Part shown: positions 19,303 to 27,727 of the stretch, piece after piece | How the letters are laid out: each line of letters begins with the position of its first letter | Position numbering within the stretch: position 1 is the stretch's first letter | Source: Muribaculaceae bacterium | Lineage (GTDB): Bacteria > Bacteroidota > Bacteroidia > Bacteroidales > Muribaculaceae | NCBI GenBank assembly: GCA_003979155.1 | Contig: RYWL01000003.1 | Coordinates: 1 to 53,908, forward strand | Reading direction: 5' to 3' | Length of the DNA: 53,908 nt | Program-made: the position numbers and the translations under genes | Notes under the pieces: generated by a model | The model's input: the letters and a program-made list of their open reading frames with translations, nothing else | What the model was told of the DNA's origin: nothing | Databases searched by the model: none

Positions 19303-19923
19303 TTAGAGTTTATTAAGCACGTCAACGCTGCCCTCGGTGAGAACCAGCGCGTTGTTGTTGAGTACTGCATACGTATTTATGTCCGATGCTGCCATCAGTC
19401 TGGCATCGGGCACATTACGCATTGACAAAAGTACGTTATTATTCTTTTCCGACAAAACGAGAAGTACTTTTTTGCCTTCAACTTTAATATTTTTAGCAAA
19501 ATTTATATATTCTTTAGTTTTGGGAGCTTCGAATGTAACGTTGTCTACCACAATAATCTCACCGGCAGCAGCTTTGAGGCTGAGTGCCGAACGACGTGCG
19601 AGGTCTTTGAGCTTCTTGTTGAGCTTGAAGCGGTAGTCGCGGGGACGGGGTCCGAAAACGCGTGCGCCGCCTACGAGTACGGGCGAGTTGATATCGCCGA
19701 TACGCGCGCCGCCGCCGCCTTTCTGCTTGTGAAGCTTGCGGGTTGAGCCGCTGAGCTCGCTGCGCTCTTTCGATTTGTGTGTGCCCTGGCGCTGGTTGGC
19801 AAGGTACTGCTTAACGTCGAGATAAAGGGCGTGCTCGTTGGGCTCGATTGCGAATACCTCGTCGTTGAGGGTTACGCGGCGGCCTGTATCCTGGCCTTGC
19901 TGGTTGTATACTGCGAGTTCCAT
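19303..19923 (-). CDS. rplD: 50S ribosomal protein L4
   Basis: L4, 206 residues. The long internal loop that enters the exit tunnel is visible as [19 protein letters not shown]. In E. coli L4 represses the S10 operon by attenuation in the rpsJ leader; here rpsJ has only 19 bp in front of it, so that mechanism has no room at the same place. 2 bp after rplC. Confidence 0.98.
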   Translation of the reverse strand: MELAVYNQQGQDTGRRVTLNDEVFAIEPNEHALYLDVKQYLANQRQGTHKSKERSELSGSTRKLHKQKGGGGARIGDINSPVLVGGARVFGPRPRDYRFKLNKKLKDLARRSALSLKAAAGEIIVVDNVTFEAPKTKEYINFAKNIKVEGKKVLLVLSEKNNNVLLSMRNVPDARLMAASDINTYAVLNNNALVLTEGSVDVLNKL

Positions 19924-19925
19924 GT

Positions 19926-20543
19926 TTATTTCTCAATTAAGACGATTGAACCTTTGCTTCCGGGAATCGAGCCCTTAATCATGATAAGGTTGTGCTCGGG
20001 AATCACTTTGATAATCTGAAGGTTTTGTACTGTGACGCGTTCGTTGCCTGTCTGGCCGGCCATGCGCATGCCTTTGAACACCTTTGCGGGGTAAGAGCAG
20101 GCACCTACCGAACCGGGAGCGCGGAGACGGTCGTCCTGACCGTGTGTGGCCTGGCCGACACCGCCGAATCCGTGACGCTTCACTACACCCTGGAAACCCT
20201 TACCTTTGCTGGTGCCGATTACGTCGACAAAGTCAGCTTCGGTGAAGAAGTCGGCGCCGATTGTGTCGCCGAGAGCGTATGCGTTACCAAATCCTTTGAA
20301 CTCGGCCAAGTGACGCTTGGGAGCCACTCCGGCTTTCTTGAAGTGACCGAGCTGGGGCTGTGTGAGGTGCTTCTCCTTGATATCCTCGAAACCGAGCTGG
20401 AGTGCCTCGTAGCCGTCGGTGGCTTCTGTCTTAACCTGAGTGACAACACAAGGACCTACTTCGATGACAGTGCACGGCACATTGCGGCCGTCGGCACTGA
20501 AAACGGATGTCATTCCGATTTTCTTTCCAATTAATCCTGGCAT
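19926..20543 (-). CDS. rplC: 50S ribosomal protein L3
   Basis: L3, 205 residues, binds near the 3' end of 23S rRNA and starts 50S assembly. [16 protein letters not shown] start, and the central loop [19 protein letters not shown] that points to the peptidyl transferase centre. Separated from rpsJ by 57 bp, the largest ordinary gap in the cluster. Confidence 0.98.
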   Translation of the reverse strand: MPGLIGKKIGMTSVFSADGRNVPCTVIEVGPCVVTQVKTEATDGYEALQLGFEDIKEKHLTQPQLGHFKKAGVAPKRHLAEFKGFGNAYALGDTIGADFFTEADFVDVIGTSKGKGFQGVVKRHGFGGVGQATHGQDDRLRAPGSVGACSYPAKVFKGMRMAGQTGNERVTVQNLQIIKVIPEHNLIMIKGSIPGSKGSIVLIEK

Positions 20544-20600
20544 TTCTCTGTTAATTTGTATATTGGTTGTTTTTGTGAGGTGACTTTAGCGTTGTGCGTA

Positions 20601-20906
20601 TCAGCACTTGATTTCTACTTCTACACCGCTGGGAAGTTCGAGCTTCATCAGCGCGTCTACAATCTTGGGAGTAGCGTTGTAGATGTCGATGAGACGCTTG
20701 TAGCAGTTGAGTTCGAACTGTTCGCGGCTCTTCTTGTTGACAAAGGTAGAGCGGTTGACTGTGAAGATACGCTTGTGGGTGGGCAGGGGAATGGGACCGC
20801 TGATGACCGCTCCAATCGACTTCACTGTCTTTACGATTTTCTCGGCCGACTTATCGACGAGACTGTGGTCGTAAGATTTAAGTTTGATACGGATAATGGG
20901 GTTCAT
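20601..20906 (-). CDS. rpsJ: 30S ribosomal protein S10 (NusE)
   Basis: S10, 101 residues, of the 30S head that also acts as NusE in antitermination and transcription-translation coupling with Nus[22 protein letters not shown] and the long loop [19 protein letters not shown] are conserved. Follows fusA by 19 bp without an obvious promoter, so the str and S10 blocks look fused into one transcription unit. Confidence 0.98.
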   Translation of the reverse strand: MNPIIRIKLKSYDHSLVDKSAEKIVKTVKSIGAVISGPIPLPTHKRIFTVNRSTFVNKKSREQFELNCYKRLIDIYNATPKIVDALMKLELPSGVEVEIKC

Positions 20907-20925
20907 ATATTTTGTATGTATTTTA

Positions 20926-23052
20926 TTATTTGATGAGGTCTACACGGCCCTGGCACTCGGTGAGTACTTCTTTGGCGATAGAGTTGGAGACTTCAGCGTA
21001 GTGCGAGAACGACATTGTGCTGGTTGCGCGGCCCGAGGTGATTGTACGGAGGGCTGTCACATAGCCGAACATTTCGGCAAGAGGTGCCTTGGCTTTCACA
21101 ACGCGTGCGCCCGAGCGGCTGTTTTCCATGCCCTCTACCTGACCGCGACGCTTGTTAAGGTCGGAGATTACGTCGCCCATCGATTCTTCGGGGGTAACGA
21201 CTTCTATCTTCATGATAGGCTCCATGAGCACGGGACCTGCCTTTTCGCTGGCTTTCTTGAATGCCTGGATTGCACAGAGTTCGAACGAAAGCTGATCGGA
21301 GTCGACCGGGTGGAACGAACCGTCGAGAACTGTTACTTTGAGGTGCTCTACGGGGAAGCCGGCAAGCACACCGTTCTTCATAGCGGTCTGGAAGCCCTTC
21401 TGAATCGAGGGGATGAATTCCTTAGGAATGTTACCGCCCTTGACTTCGTCAACGAACTGGAGGCTGCCGTCGAAACCTTCGTCAACCGGTTCGATACGAA
21501 CGATGATATCGGCGAATTTACCACGGCCACCGGTCTGCTTCTTGAATACTTCGCGGAGCTCGACAGGACGTGTGATAGCTTCTTTGTATGTAACCTGAGG
21601 ACGACCCTGGTTGCACTCTACCTTGAATTCGCGACGAAGACGGTCAATGATGATGTCGAGGTGAAGCTCGCCCATACCAGAGATAACGGTCTGTCCGGTC
21701 TCTTCATTGGTTTCAACACGGAATGTGGGGTCTTCTTCGGCAAGTTTCTGGAGACCAACGCCGAGTTTGTCAAGGTCTTTCTGAGTCTTGGGTTCTACTG
21801 CGATACCGATAACGGGATCGGGGAATTCCATTGCTTCGAGAACCATAGGAGCGTCTTCCGAGCAGAGTGTATCACCGGTGCGGATATCTTTGAAACCTAC
21901 ACCTGCGCCGATATCACCGCAGCCGATAGCTTCCATGGGGTTCTGTTTGTTGGAGTGCATCTGGAAGAGACGCGATACGCGCTCTTTCTTACCCGAACGG
22001 GTATTGTAGATATAGCTGCCGGCTACCATGTCGCCGGAGTAGACGCGGAAGAATGTGAGACGACCTACATAGGGGTCGGTTGCAATCTTGAACGCGAGAG
22101 CGCACAGAGGCGAGTCGCTCGAGGGAGTGCGGGTAACTACTTCGTCGGGGTTGTCTACAGCGCGGCCTTCAACATCACCTGTATCAATAGGGCTGGGGAG
22201 GTATGCGCATACAGCGTCGAGCAGATACTGAACGCCTTTGTTCTTGAACGACGAACCGCAGATCATGGGCACGAGGTCCATTGAAAGAGTTGCCTTGCGA
22301 AGAGCGCGCTTGATTTCCTCTTCTGTGATAGTAGAGGGATCGTCGAAATATTTAGCCATGAGATCGTCGTCATATTCGGCGATTTTCTCAAGCATCTTGT
22401 CGCGCCACTGTTCAGCTTCGTCAACGAGAGTCGACGGAATCTCTTCGAGGGTATAGTCGGCACCCATGGTTTCGTCGTGCCAGAGCACGGCTTTCATCTT
22501 GATAAGGTCGACTACGCCTTTGAAAGTTTCTTCGCTGCCGATAGGAATTTCAATGGGGCAGGGATTTGCGCCGAGTACATCGTGCACCTGACGGACAACT
22601 TCATAGAAGTTAGCGCCCGAGCGGTCCATTTTGTTTACGTAACCAATACGGGGCACGTTGTATTTGTCAGCCTGACGCCATACGGTTTCCGACTGGGGTT
22701 CAACACCACCAACAGCGCAGAAAGCAGCCACAGCACCGTCGAGTACACGGAGCGAACGCTCTACCTCGACAGTAAAGTCGACGTGTCCCGGAGTGTCGAT
22801 GAGGTTGATTTTATATTTTTCGTTGTTGTAGTTCCAGAAAGCCGTTGTAGCAGCAGAGGTAATTGTGATACCGCGCTCCTGCTCCTGTGCCATCCAGTCC
22901 ATTGTGGCGGCACCATCGTGCACCTCACCGATTTTGTGGGTAAGACCGGTGTAGAAAAGGATACGCTCCGATGTGGTGGTCTTGCCGGCATCGATGTGAG
23001 CCATGATGCCGATATTACGCGTATATTTAAGATGTGCGTCTTTTGTAGACAT
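20926..23052 (-). CDS. fusA: Elongation factor G
   Basis: Translocation GTPase of 708 residues. Domain I carries the P-loop AHIDAGKTT (18-26), the DTPGHVDF switch 2 and NKMDRSG. Domains II-V follow, with [15 protein letters not shown] and the C-terminal [13 protein letters not shown] loop. Works on the ribosome in translocation and, with RRF, in recycling. Located in the str block after rpsG, but no tuf gene follows, the usual Bacteroidota arrangement. Confidence 0.98.
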   Translation of the reverse strand: MSTKDAHLKYTRNIGIMAHIDAGKTTTSERILFYTGLTHKIGEVHDGAATMDWMAQEQERGITITSAATTAFWNYNNEKYKINLIDTPGHVDFTVEVERSLRVLDGAVAAFCAVGGVEPQSETVWRQADKYNVPRIGYVNKMDRSGANFYEVVRQVHDVLGANPCPIEIPIGSEETFKGVVDLIKMKAVLWHDETMGADYTLEEIPSTLVDEAEQWRDKMLEKIAEYDDDLMAKYFDDPSTITEEEIKRALRKATLSMDLVPMICGSSFKNKGVQYLLDAVCAYLPSPIDTGDVEGRAVDNPDEVVTRTPSSDSPLCALAFKIATDPYVGRLTFFRVYSGDMVAGSYIYNTRSGKKERVSRLFQMHSNKQNPMEAIGCGDIGAGVGFKDIRTGDTLCSEDAPMVLEAMEFPDPVIGIAVEPKTQKDLDKLGVGLQKLAEEDPTFRVETNEETGQTVISGMGELHLDIIIDRLRREFKVECNQGRPQVTYKEAITRPVELREVFKKQTGGRGKFADIIVRIEPVDEGFDGSLQFVDEVKGGNIPKEFIPSIQKGFQTAMKNGVLAGFPVEHLKVTVLDGSFHPVDSDQLSFELCAIQAFKKASEKAGPVLMEPIMKIEVVTPEESMGDVISDLNKRRGQVEGMENSRSGARVVKAKAPLAEMFGYVTALRTITSGRATSTMSFSHYAEVSNSIAKEVLTECQGRVDLIK

Positions 23053-23091
23053 TTTAGTTGTATTGAGAATTTATAATCAACGGAAAATCGT

Positions 23092-23568
23092 TTAGAAACG
23101 GAAGTGAGCGAAAGCACGGTTGGCCTCGGCCATCTTGTGCATATCTTCCTTACGCTTGAATGCGCCGCCCTGGTTGTTGAAAGCGTCGACGATTTCAGCA
23201 GCAAGTTTGTCGGCCATTGTTTTGCCGCCGCGCTTGCGTGCGTAAGCGATAAGATTTTTCATTGAAATAGATTCTTTGCGGTCTGCGCGAATCTCGGTGG
23301 GCACCTGGAATGTCGCACCGCCCACACGGCGGCTCTTGACTTCTACCAAAGGTGTTACGTTCTCGAGAGCTTTCTTCCAGATATCGAGAGCAGCAAGCTC
23401 TTCGTTGGGGAGTTTTGCCTTCACTGTCTCGAGGGCGCTATAGAAAATTGCGAAAGCGGTATTTTTCTTACCGTCATACATGAGGTGGTTGACAAATTTG
23501 GTCACACGCACGTCACCATAAACAGGATCAGGGAGAATAATCCTTTTTTTAGGCTTTGCCTTTCTCAT
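23092..23568 (-). CDS. rpsG: 30S ribosomal protein S7
   Basis: Primary 16S rRNA-binding protein that nucleates the head domain, 158 residues. Starts [19 protein letters not shown] and contains the signature region [12 protein letters not shown]. In E. coli S7 represses str translation by binding the rpsL-rpsG intercistronic RNA. The same spacer is expanded here to 207 bp and is rich in hairpins. Confidence 0.98.
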   Translation of the reverse strand: MRKAKPKKRIILPDPVYGDVRVTKFVNHLMYDGKKNTAFAIFYSALETVKAKLPNEELAALDIWKKALENVTPLVEVKSRRVGGATFQVPTEIRADRKESISMKNLIAYARKRGGKTMADKLAAEIVDAFNNQGGAFKRKEDMHKMAEANRAFAHFRF

Positions 23569-23775
23569 TAGAGGTTTTTGTGTTTTTGTTTTTGATTGCT
23601 TGGTTGCTTTCTTCGTTTTTCTTCAGCGGTGCGGCCTCTGCCGCGTTGCTTACTCAACCATAAAGGACAGCTGCAAGAAATGCAAAAACGAGTTTAAAAA
23701 TTGATTTTTACTCGGGTGCTATAAGATTGCTTCACCCGCCGGGCCCTTCATTTCGAAGGAAAAACGTACGGCGAA
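23569..23775 (-). promoter_or_regulatory. Candidate S7 regulatory intercistronic region (rpsL-rpsG)
   Basis: The 207-nt spacer holds several stems in minus-strand order: CCTTC/GAAGG close to rpsL, GGGTG/CACCC (23733-23737 with 23714-23718), CGAGT/ACTCG enclosing AAAAAT/ATTTTT (23689-23714) directly followed by TTTTT (terminator-like), and GCGGC/GCCGC nearer rpsG. The E. coli equivalent is the S7 binding site. An attenuator here would separate S12 from S7 and everything downstream. A weak promoter-like pair (TTTTTG, 20 nt, TATGGTTG; 23655-23688) overlaps the hairpin and cannot be separated from it by eye. Confidence 0.5.
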
Positions 23776-24165
23776 TTACTTCTTGGCAGCACCGGCCTTG
23801 GGACGCTTGGCACCGTATTTCGAACGGCGCTGAGTGCGGTCTTTCACACCTGCGGTATCGAGAGTACCACGAACGATGTGATAGCGTACACCAGGAAGGT
23901 CTTTTACACGACCGCCGCGAACGAGCACAATCGAGTGCTCCTGCAGGTTGTGGCCTTCGCCGGGAATGTAAGAGTTGACTTCCTTACCGTTGGTGAGGCG
24001 CACACGGGCAACTTTACGCATTGCCGAGTTAGGCTTCTTGGGAGTGGTGGTGTACACACGCACACAAACGCCACGACGCTGAGGACACGAGTCGAGAGCG
24101 GGGCTCTTGCTCTTGTCTTCCAACGCCACGCGTCCTTTTCGTACTAATTGCTGAATAGTAGGCAT
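23776..24165 (-). CDS. rpsL: 30S ribosomal protein S12
   Basis: Decoding-centre protein of 129 residues. Lys43 ([11 protein letters not shown]) and Lys88 (GGRVKDLPG), the classic streptomycin-resistance positions, are the sensitive wild-type residues. Asp89, the usual methylthiolation site, is present. It is the first gene of the ribosomal cluster, with a leader of roughly 150 nt between the predicted transcription start and the ATG. Confidence 0.98.
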   Translation of the reverse strand: MPTIQQLVRKGRVALEDKSKSPALDSCPQRRGVCVRVYTTTPKKPNSAMRKVARVRLTNGKEVNSYIPGEGHNLQEHSIVLVRGGRVKDLPGVRYHIVRGTLDTAGVKDRTQRRSKYGAKRPKAGAAKK

Positions 24166-24322
24166 CTTAGTTGGTTTGCTTTGTTACTTTTAATATCTTA
24201 TATTCGTTTTCTCGTTTTTGTCATCGAACGCGCACACAGGACATACACCCATAAAGCGCCCATCACGCTGCTGTACAACAACTTAGCGACGGAGCGGCAT
24301 TGAAGCGCACTGTTCAACGCCG

Positions 24323-24354
24323 CAAAGTTAGCAATTATTCGGCTAATAGCCAAA
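24323..24354 (-). promoter_or_regulatory. Promoter of the rpsL (str-S10-spc-alpha) cluster
   Basis: On the minus strand TTTG (24351-24354), a 20-nt spacer, and TAACTTTG (24323-24330): a perfect match to the Bacteroidota housekeeping consensus. The expected start near 24315 gives a long untranslated leader before rpsL. No equally good promoter is seen further downstream in the 18.4-kb cluster. Confidence 0.85.
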
Positions 24355-24479
24355 TGTTTTAGCATTTTTATTCACAATTTTTCTCCAGGCAAGTTTTGCA
24401 CAAGTTTTCACAATCTGTCTGCACCTCATTTCGCTGCCCGCTACCCTGCACCAGCGTGGCTCAGACAAAAAAATTGGCC

Positions 24480-24508
24480 TTGCTTTAAACTTTTTTAAAA
24501 TATATTTG
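24480..24508 (+). promoter_or_regulatory. Promoter of the small membrane protein gene
   Basis: TATATTTG at 24501-24508 matches the -7 consensus exactly. TTG at 24480-24482 lies 18 nt upstream. The leader to the ATG at 24587 would be about 70 nt. Confidence 0.65.
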
Positions 24509-24586
24509 TCATATTTATAAAAGGCCGTCGGAGCTATGGCTATCCGGTCAGTTCCTACACGCCTGCGCCTGATAGAAAATAATGAA

Positions 24587-24913
24587 ATGAACGATACTGA
24601 CAAACACACTGTAGAAGAGCCCACCGAGGGCATCAAGACCAAGACACCGGCCTCAAAGAAGTGGCCGGTGTGGATATCTGTCATTCTCGCCATGCTTTCG
24701 TGGATGGCACTGATGATTCTAAGCAATGACTACAGCGGCTACGTGGCCCTTGGTCTCGGCATTGCCGCTGTCGTGGCCGGTTTCCGTGGAGCATATGTCA
24801 ACGAACGCTCACTGAGACGGCTGGCAATAACAGCAACCATTGCCGCAGGTGTACTTGTGGTAGTGCTAGCGTCGTTTATAGTAGTTGTAAAAGTGTGTAT
24901 GGCAGGCTCTTAG
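24587..24913 (+). CDS. Small inner-membrane protein, unknown function
   Basis: A protein of 108 residues. A hydrophilic, charged N-terminus of about 30 residues (MNDTDKHTVEEPTEG) is followed by three predicted membrane helices (around WISVILAMLSWMALMIL, YVALGLGIAAVVAGF and ATIAAGVLVVVLASFIVVV). There is no recognisable catalytic motif. The start at MNDTDKH is preferred over an ATG 51 bp upstream because the extra residues are Arg-rich and not signal-like. It is divergent from rpsL and convergent with lpxB (15 bp apart). I do not recognise the family. Confidence 0.75.
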   Translation: MNDTDKHTVEEPTEGIKTKTPASKKWPVWISVILAMLSWMALMILSNDYSGYVALGLGIAAVVAGFRGAYVNERSLRRLAITATIAAGVLVVVLASFIVVVKVCMAGS

Positions 24914-24928
24914 AACCGGAGCACGGAC

Positions 24929-26059
24929 TCAGCGCCTTAAGTCATTCAGAATGGCTCCGGCCGTATTGTCGGCCGCATCTGCAGTGCCGAGAATGCGACG
25001 CATTTCGGCATAGCCGTCTAGCTGTGCCCGACGCTCCGAAGTATCCCTGAGCAAGGGACCGATTTTCTCAGCCACGAGCGACGGAGAGCAATAATGCATG
25101 AGCATTTCTGGAATAATTTCCCGGCCGGCAATAAGATTGGGAAGAGTTACGAAATCGATGTCGAGCACACGTTTCATCACTTCATATGTGATTTTCGTGC
25201 CGTTGCCACGATACAGCGCCACTTGAGGAACGCCCACAAGAGCCGTCTCGAGCGTCGCCGTTCCCGAGGTGACCAATGCAGCACGGCAATGCGCAAGCAC
25301 ATCAACCGCGCTTTCGACTCGCAGAAGTGGCAACATACCGGCTCCACACGCCTTGTAGACCTCATCGTCGATTCCGGGAGCACCGATTATCACGCCGCGG
25401 TACTGGGGATATTGGTTGAGAGCAAGATTCATCACGGCAAGATTGTTGCGTATTTCGCCAAAGCGGCTGCCCGGCATAAGAGCCACCAGCGGACGGTCGC
25501 GCAAGCCAAATTTTTTCAGGAATTCCTCCCGTGGCAACAGGTTTTTCAGGCGTGCATCCACCTCAGCCACCGAAGGGTTTCCCACATACAGCGAGTCGAA
25601 ACCGTTTTCGCGGTAGAACGCAGGCTCGAAAGGCAGAATTGAAAACACCTTGCGAACCATGCGACGGATGTCGCGCACTCGCCATTTTTTCCACGCCCAG
25701 ATTTTGGGAGAGATGTAATAGTAAACAGGTATACCGGCCTTGAAAGCCGTAGCGGCCACCTTGAGGTTGAACGACGGGTAATCAATCAGAATGAGGCAGT
25801 CGGGCTGAGCCATAAGCAGCGACCTGCGTGCCGTGCGCAGATTGGCCATAACCTTCGACAGATTGCGCACAACTTCGCTGAACCCCATATAGGCCATTTC
25901 GCGGTAGTGTACAAGAGGCTGAGTCGAAGCGGCCCTGGCCATGCAATCGCCACCAAGAAAAGTAAAAACCGCATCGGGGTCGCGATGCCGGAGCGCTTCG
26001 ATAAGATTGCCGCCGTGAAGGTCGCCGGAGGCTTCGCCGGCTATGAGGAAATAGTGCAT
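24929..26059 (-). CDS. lpxB: Lipid-A-disaccharide synthase
   Basis: GT19 glycosyltransferase of 376 residues that joins UDP-2,3-diacylglucosamine and lipid X to make the lipid A disaccharide at the inner face of the inner membrane. The N-terminal IAGEASGDLHGG motif and the C-terminal TSGTATLETALVGVPQV donor-binding segment are diagnostic. Last gene of a minus-strand set rnz-tadA-lpxB, 46 bp after tadA. Its presence confirms a Gram-negative LPS-type envelope. Confidence 0.96.
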   Translation of the reverse strand: MHYFLIAGEASGDLHGGNLIEALRHRDPDAVFTFLGGDCMARAASTQPLVHYREMAYMGFSEVVRNLSKVMANLRTARRSLLMAQPDCLILIDYPSFNLKVAATAFKAGIPVYYYISPKIWAWKKWRVRDIRRMVRKVFSILPFEPAFYRENGFDSLYVGNPSVAEVDARLKNLLPREEFLKKFGLRDRPLVALMPGSRFGEIRNNLAVMNLALNQYPQYRGVIIGAPGIDDEVYKACGAGMLPLLRVESAVDVLAHCRAALVTSGTATLETALVGVPQVALYRGNGTKITYEVMKRVLDIDFVTLPNLIAGREIIPEMLMHYCSPSLVAEKIGPLLRDTSERRAQLDGYAEMRRILGTADAADNTAGAILNDLRR

Positions 26060-26105
26060 CTGTCTTTCGTTTTTAATGAAGAAACATACTCATGGCTGCG
26101 CCGGT

Positions 26106-26567
26106 TTATTTGATATCGGGTTTGTTGCGCCGGCGACGGAAAAAATCCTGCATCAGAAAGCGGCATTCGTCTTCCAGAACGCCCGTCACTACTTCGGCTC
26201 TCGGATGAAAGGGCGTGACGCCGGGGCGTGCCACCGAGGTATATCCGCGCTTCGAGTCGCCAGTGCCGACAACAATTCTCGACACCTGAGCCCAACCGAT
26301 TGCTCCGGCACACATCACACAAGGCTCCACAGTGACATAAAGTGAGCAACCGCTCAGATATTTCCCTCCCATGGCCTGCGATGCAGCCGTGATGGCAATC
26401 ATCTCGGCATGGGCGGTCACGTCGCGCAGACGTTCGGTCTGATTGTGCCCGCGGCCAATAATGCGGCCAGCTGCGACAACCACCGCACCCACGGGAATTT
26501 CTCCCTCGTCGGCAGCCATACGAGCTTCGATGAGAGCCTGGTGCATGAAATATTCGTCGGGAGTCAT
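26106..26567 (-). CDS. tadA: tRNA-specific adenosine deaminase TadA
   Basis: Zinc deaminase of 153 residues converting A34 to inosine in tRNA-Arg(ACG). Ligands and catalytic residue are His53 and Glu55 (TAHAEM) and Cys83/Cys86 (EPCVMCAGA). The C-terminal LMQDFFRRRRNK matches TadA rather than cytidine or guanine deaminases. The start MTPDEYF at 26567 overlaps the rnz stop (ATGA), so translation is coupled; a longer in-frame reading would lie inside rnz. Confidence 0.92.
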   Translation of the reverse strand: MTPDEYFMHQALIEARMAADEGEIPVGAVVVAAGRIIGRGHNQTERLRDVTAHAEMIAITAASQAMGGKYLSGCSLYVTVEPCVMCAGAIGWAQVSRIVVGTGDSKRGYTSVARPGVTPFHPRAEVVTGVLEDECRFLMQDFFRRRRNKPDIK

Positions 26568-27484
26568 ATCAAATCTATCTGAAGGCCTTCGCGCGCAGCT
26601 GTTACCGGCTGTCCGAAACTCTCGGCGGCCTCGGCGGCAAGGGCGGTCTCGTCGACTATCGTTTTTGAATAATGGCCTATCACCAGACGGCCGGCTCCGG
26701 CGAGTCTGGCGATGTCGCCGGCCTGGCGGGCTGTGGAGTGTCCGCGCGGTGCAGCATGACATGCACGCTCGTCGCCATATGTGGCTTCGTGATAGAGCAC
26801 ATCGACACTTTTCACCGCCTCGGCGACTCGTGTATCGAACATCGTGTCGCTGCAGTACGCGTAGCTTTTCGACGCGTCGGCATCTGTCGTGAGCCACGCA
26901 TTAGGCACTACCCTGCCGTCGGCACAGGTGAAATCGGCGCCTTCGCGTATGCTCTCCAACATATATACCGGCACATTATAAAACTTCGCGGCCTCGCCGT
27001 TGATATGCCGTTTTTTGGGTTTTTCGTCGAAGCGATAGCCGACACAAGGAACGCGGTGATAGAGCGGAAAGGCCGTAACTAGCAGGTTATTGTCTTCGTA
27101 AACGACTCCCGGAGCCGACGGATTGATTATGTTGTAGTTGATTTTGAATGTGCGTTCCTTACAGAACACATCGAGTATACGCCTGAGGATATCGGCTCCC
27201 TCGGCGAAGGTGTGCACCGTTACCGCACCCTCAACATTGTGCAGAGCCATGGTCGACAGCAGTCCTGGCAGACCCAGAAAATGGTCGCCATGAAGATGCG
27301 ATATGAAAATATCACTGATTCGCGCAAACGACAGCCCATAGCGGCGCAACTGAAGCTGTGTGCCTTCGGCACAGTCTACGAGCATCAGTTTGTTGCGGTA
27401 GCGCACAGCCTGAGCACTGGGATTGTGCTTCAGTGTCGGTGTGGCCGAGCCGCAGCCTAATATTGTGACATTGAAATACGACAT
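26564..27484 (-). CDS. rnz: Ribonuclease Z
   Basis: Metallo-beta-lactamase-fold tRNA 3' endonuclease of 306 residues. HLHGDH at 63-68 supplies the zinc site; GSATPT near the N-terminus, the HEATYGDE segment and a late IGHYSK follow the RNase Z pattern. The start at MSYFNVTIL was chosen over an ATG 21 bp upstream because the consensus promoter at 27503-27510 implies a start of transcription close to or after that codon. Its overlap with tadA places two tRNA-maturation enzymes in one operon. Confidence 0.95.
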   Translation of the reverse strand: MSYFNVTILGCGSATPTLKHNPSAQAVRYRNKLMLVDCAEGTQLQLRRYGLSFARISDIFISHLHGDHFLGLPGLLSTMALHNVEGAVTVHTFAEGADILRRILDVFCKERTFKINYNIINPSAPGVVYEDNNLLVTAFPLYHRVPCVGYRFDEKPKKRHINGEAAKFYNVPVYMLESIREGADFTCADGRVVPNAWLTTDADASKSYAYCSDTMFDTRVAEAVKSVDVLYHEATYGDERACHAAPRGHSTARQAGDIARLAGAGRLVIGHYSKTIVDETALAAEAAESFGQPVTAAREGLQIDLI

Positions 27485-27502
27485 ATCGTTGCTATCTGAG
27501 TG

Positions 27503-27539
27503 CAAATTTAGATAAAAAACACCGCTTTAGTGCAAAAAA
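27503..27539 (-). promoter_or_regulatory. Promoter of rnz-tadA-lpxB
   Basis: Minus strand: a T-rich TTTTTTG (27533-27539), 22 nt, then a perfect TAAATTTG (27503-27510). The spacing is slightly long. Transcription would begin only about 10 nt before the rnz ATG. Confidence 0.65.
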
Positions 27540-27673
27540 TCAGTAAAAAACAACAGCAGGGCACCCCTCTACGAAACATTCATCGCTTTATAAACGTATA
27601 TTCGATAGCAACAGCAGAAAGAAGTAAGTATTAATTTTGTTTTTTCATAGGATTAGATTTTTAAAGGTTTAGA

Positions 27674-27709
27674 AAAAGAACAGGCCGTCGTGAGACGGCC
27701 TGTTCTTTT
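27674..27709 (-). terminator. Strong terminator after the 1143-residue secreted protein gene
   Basis: A perfect 16-bp stem (AAAAGAACAGGCCGTC and its complement) with a GTGA loop. On the minus strand it ends in TTTTT. The A-tract on the other arm makes it usable in both directions. Confidence 0.9.
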
Positions 27710-27727
27710 ATTTAATGGTGTGGTTTC

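Larger units (their letters stand above)
24166..24586. other. 421-bp divergent intergenic region upstream of rpsL
   Basis: No gene is supported. From left to right it contains the rpsL leader (24166 to about 24315, no clear strong hairpin), the rpsL promoter (24323-24354), a tandem 11-bp repeat CAAGTTTTGCA / CAAGTTTTCAC (24390-24411) just upstream of that promoter, and a plus-strand promoter for the small membrane protein (about 24480-24508). Confidence 0.7.

Noticed and set aside
20884-22284. 466-codon plus-strand ORF opposite fusA
   Set aside because: Shadow of a highly conserved gene.
23655-23688. Promoter-like TTTTTG, 20 nt, TATGGTTG before rpsG
   Set aside because: The -7 has a mismatch and the T-run is the tail of an attenuator-like hairpin; not separable by eye, so not called as a promoter.
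27632-27709. Possible small RNA: TAATTTTG on the plus strand leading into the hairpin at 27674
   Set aside because: There is no -33 element, and the hairpin is fully explained as the terminator of the minus-strand gene.
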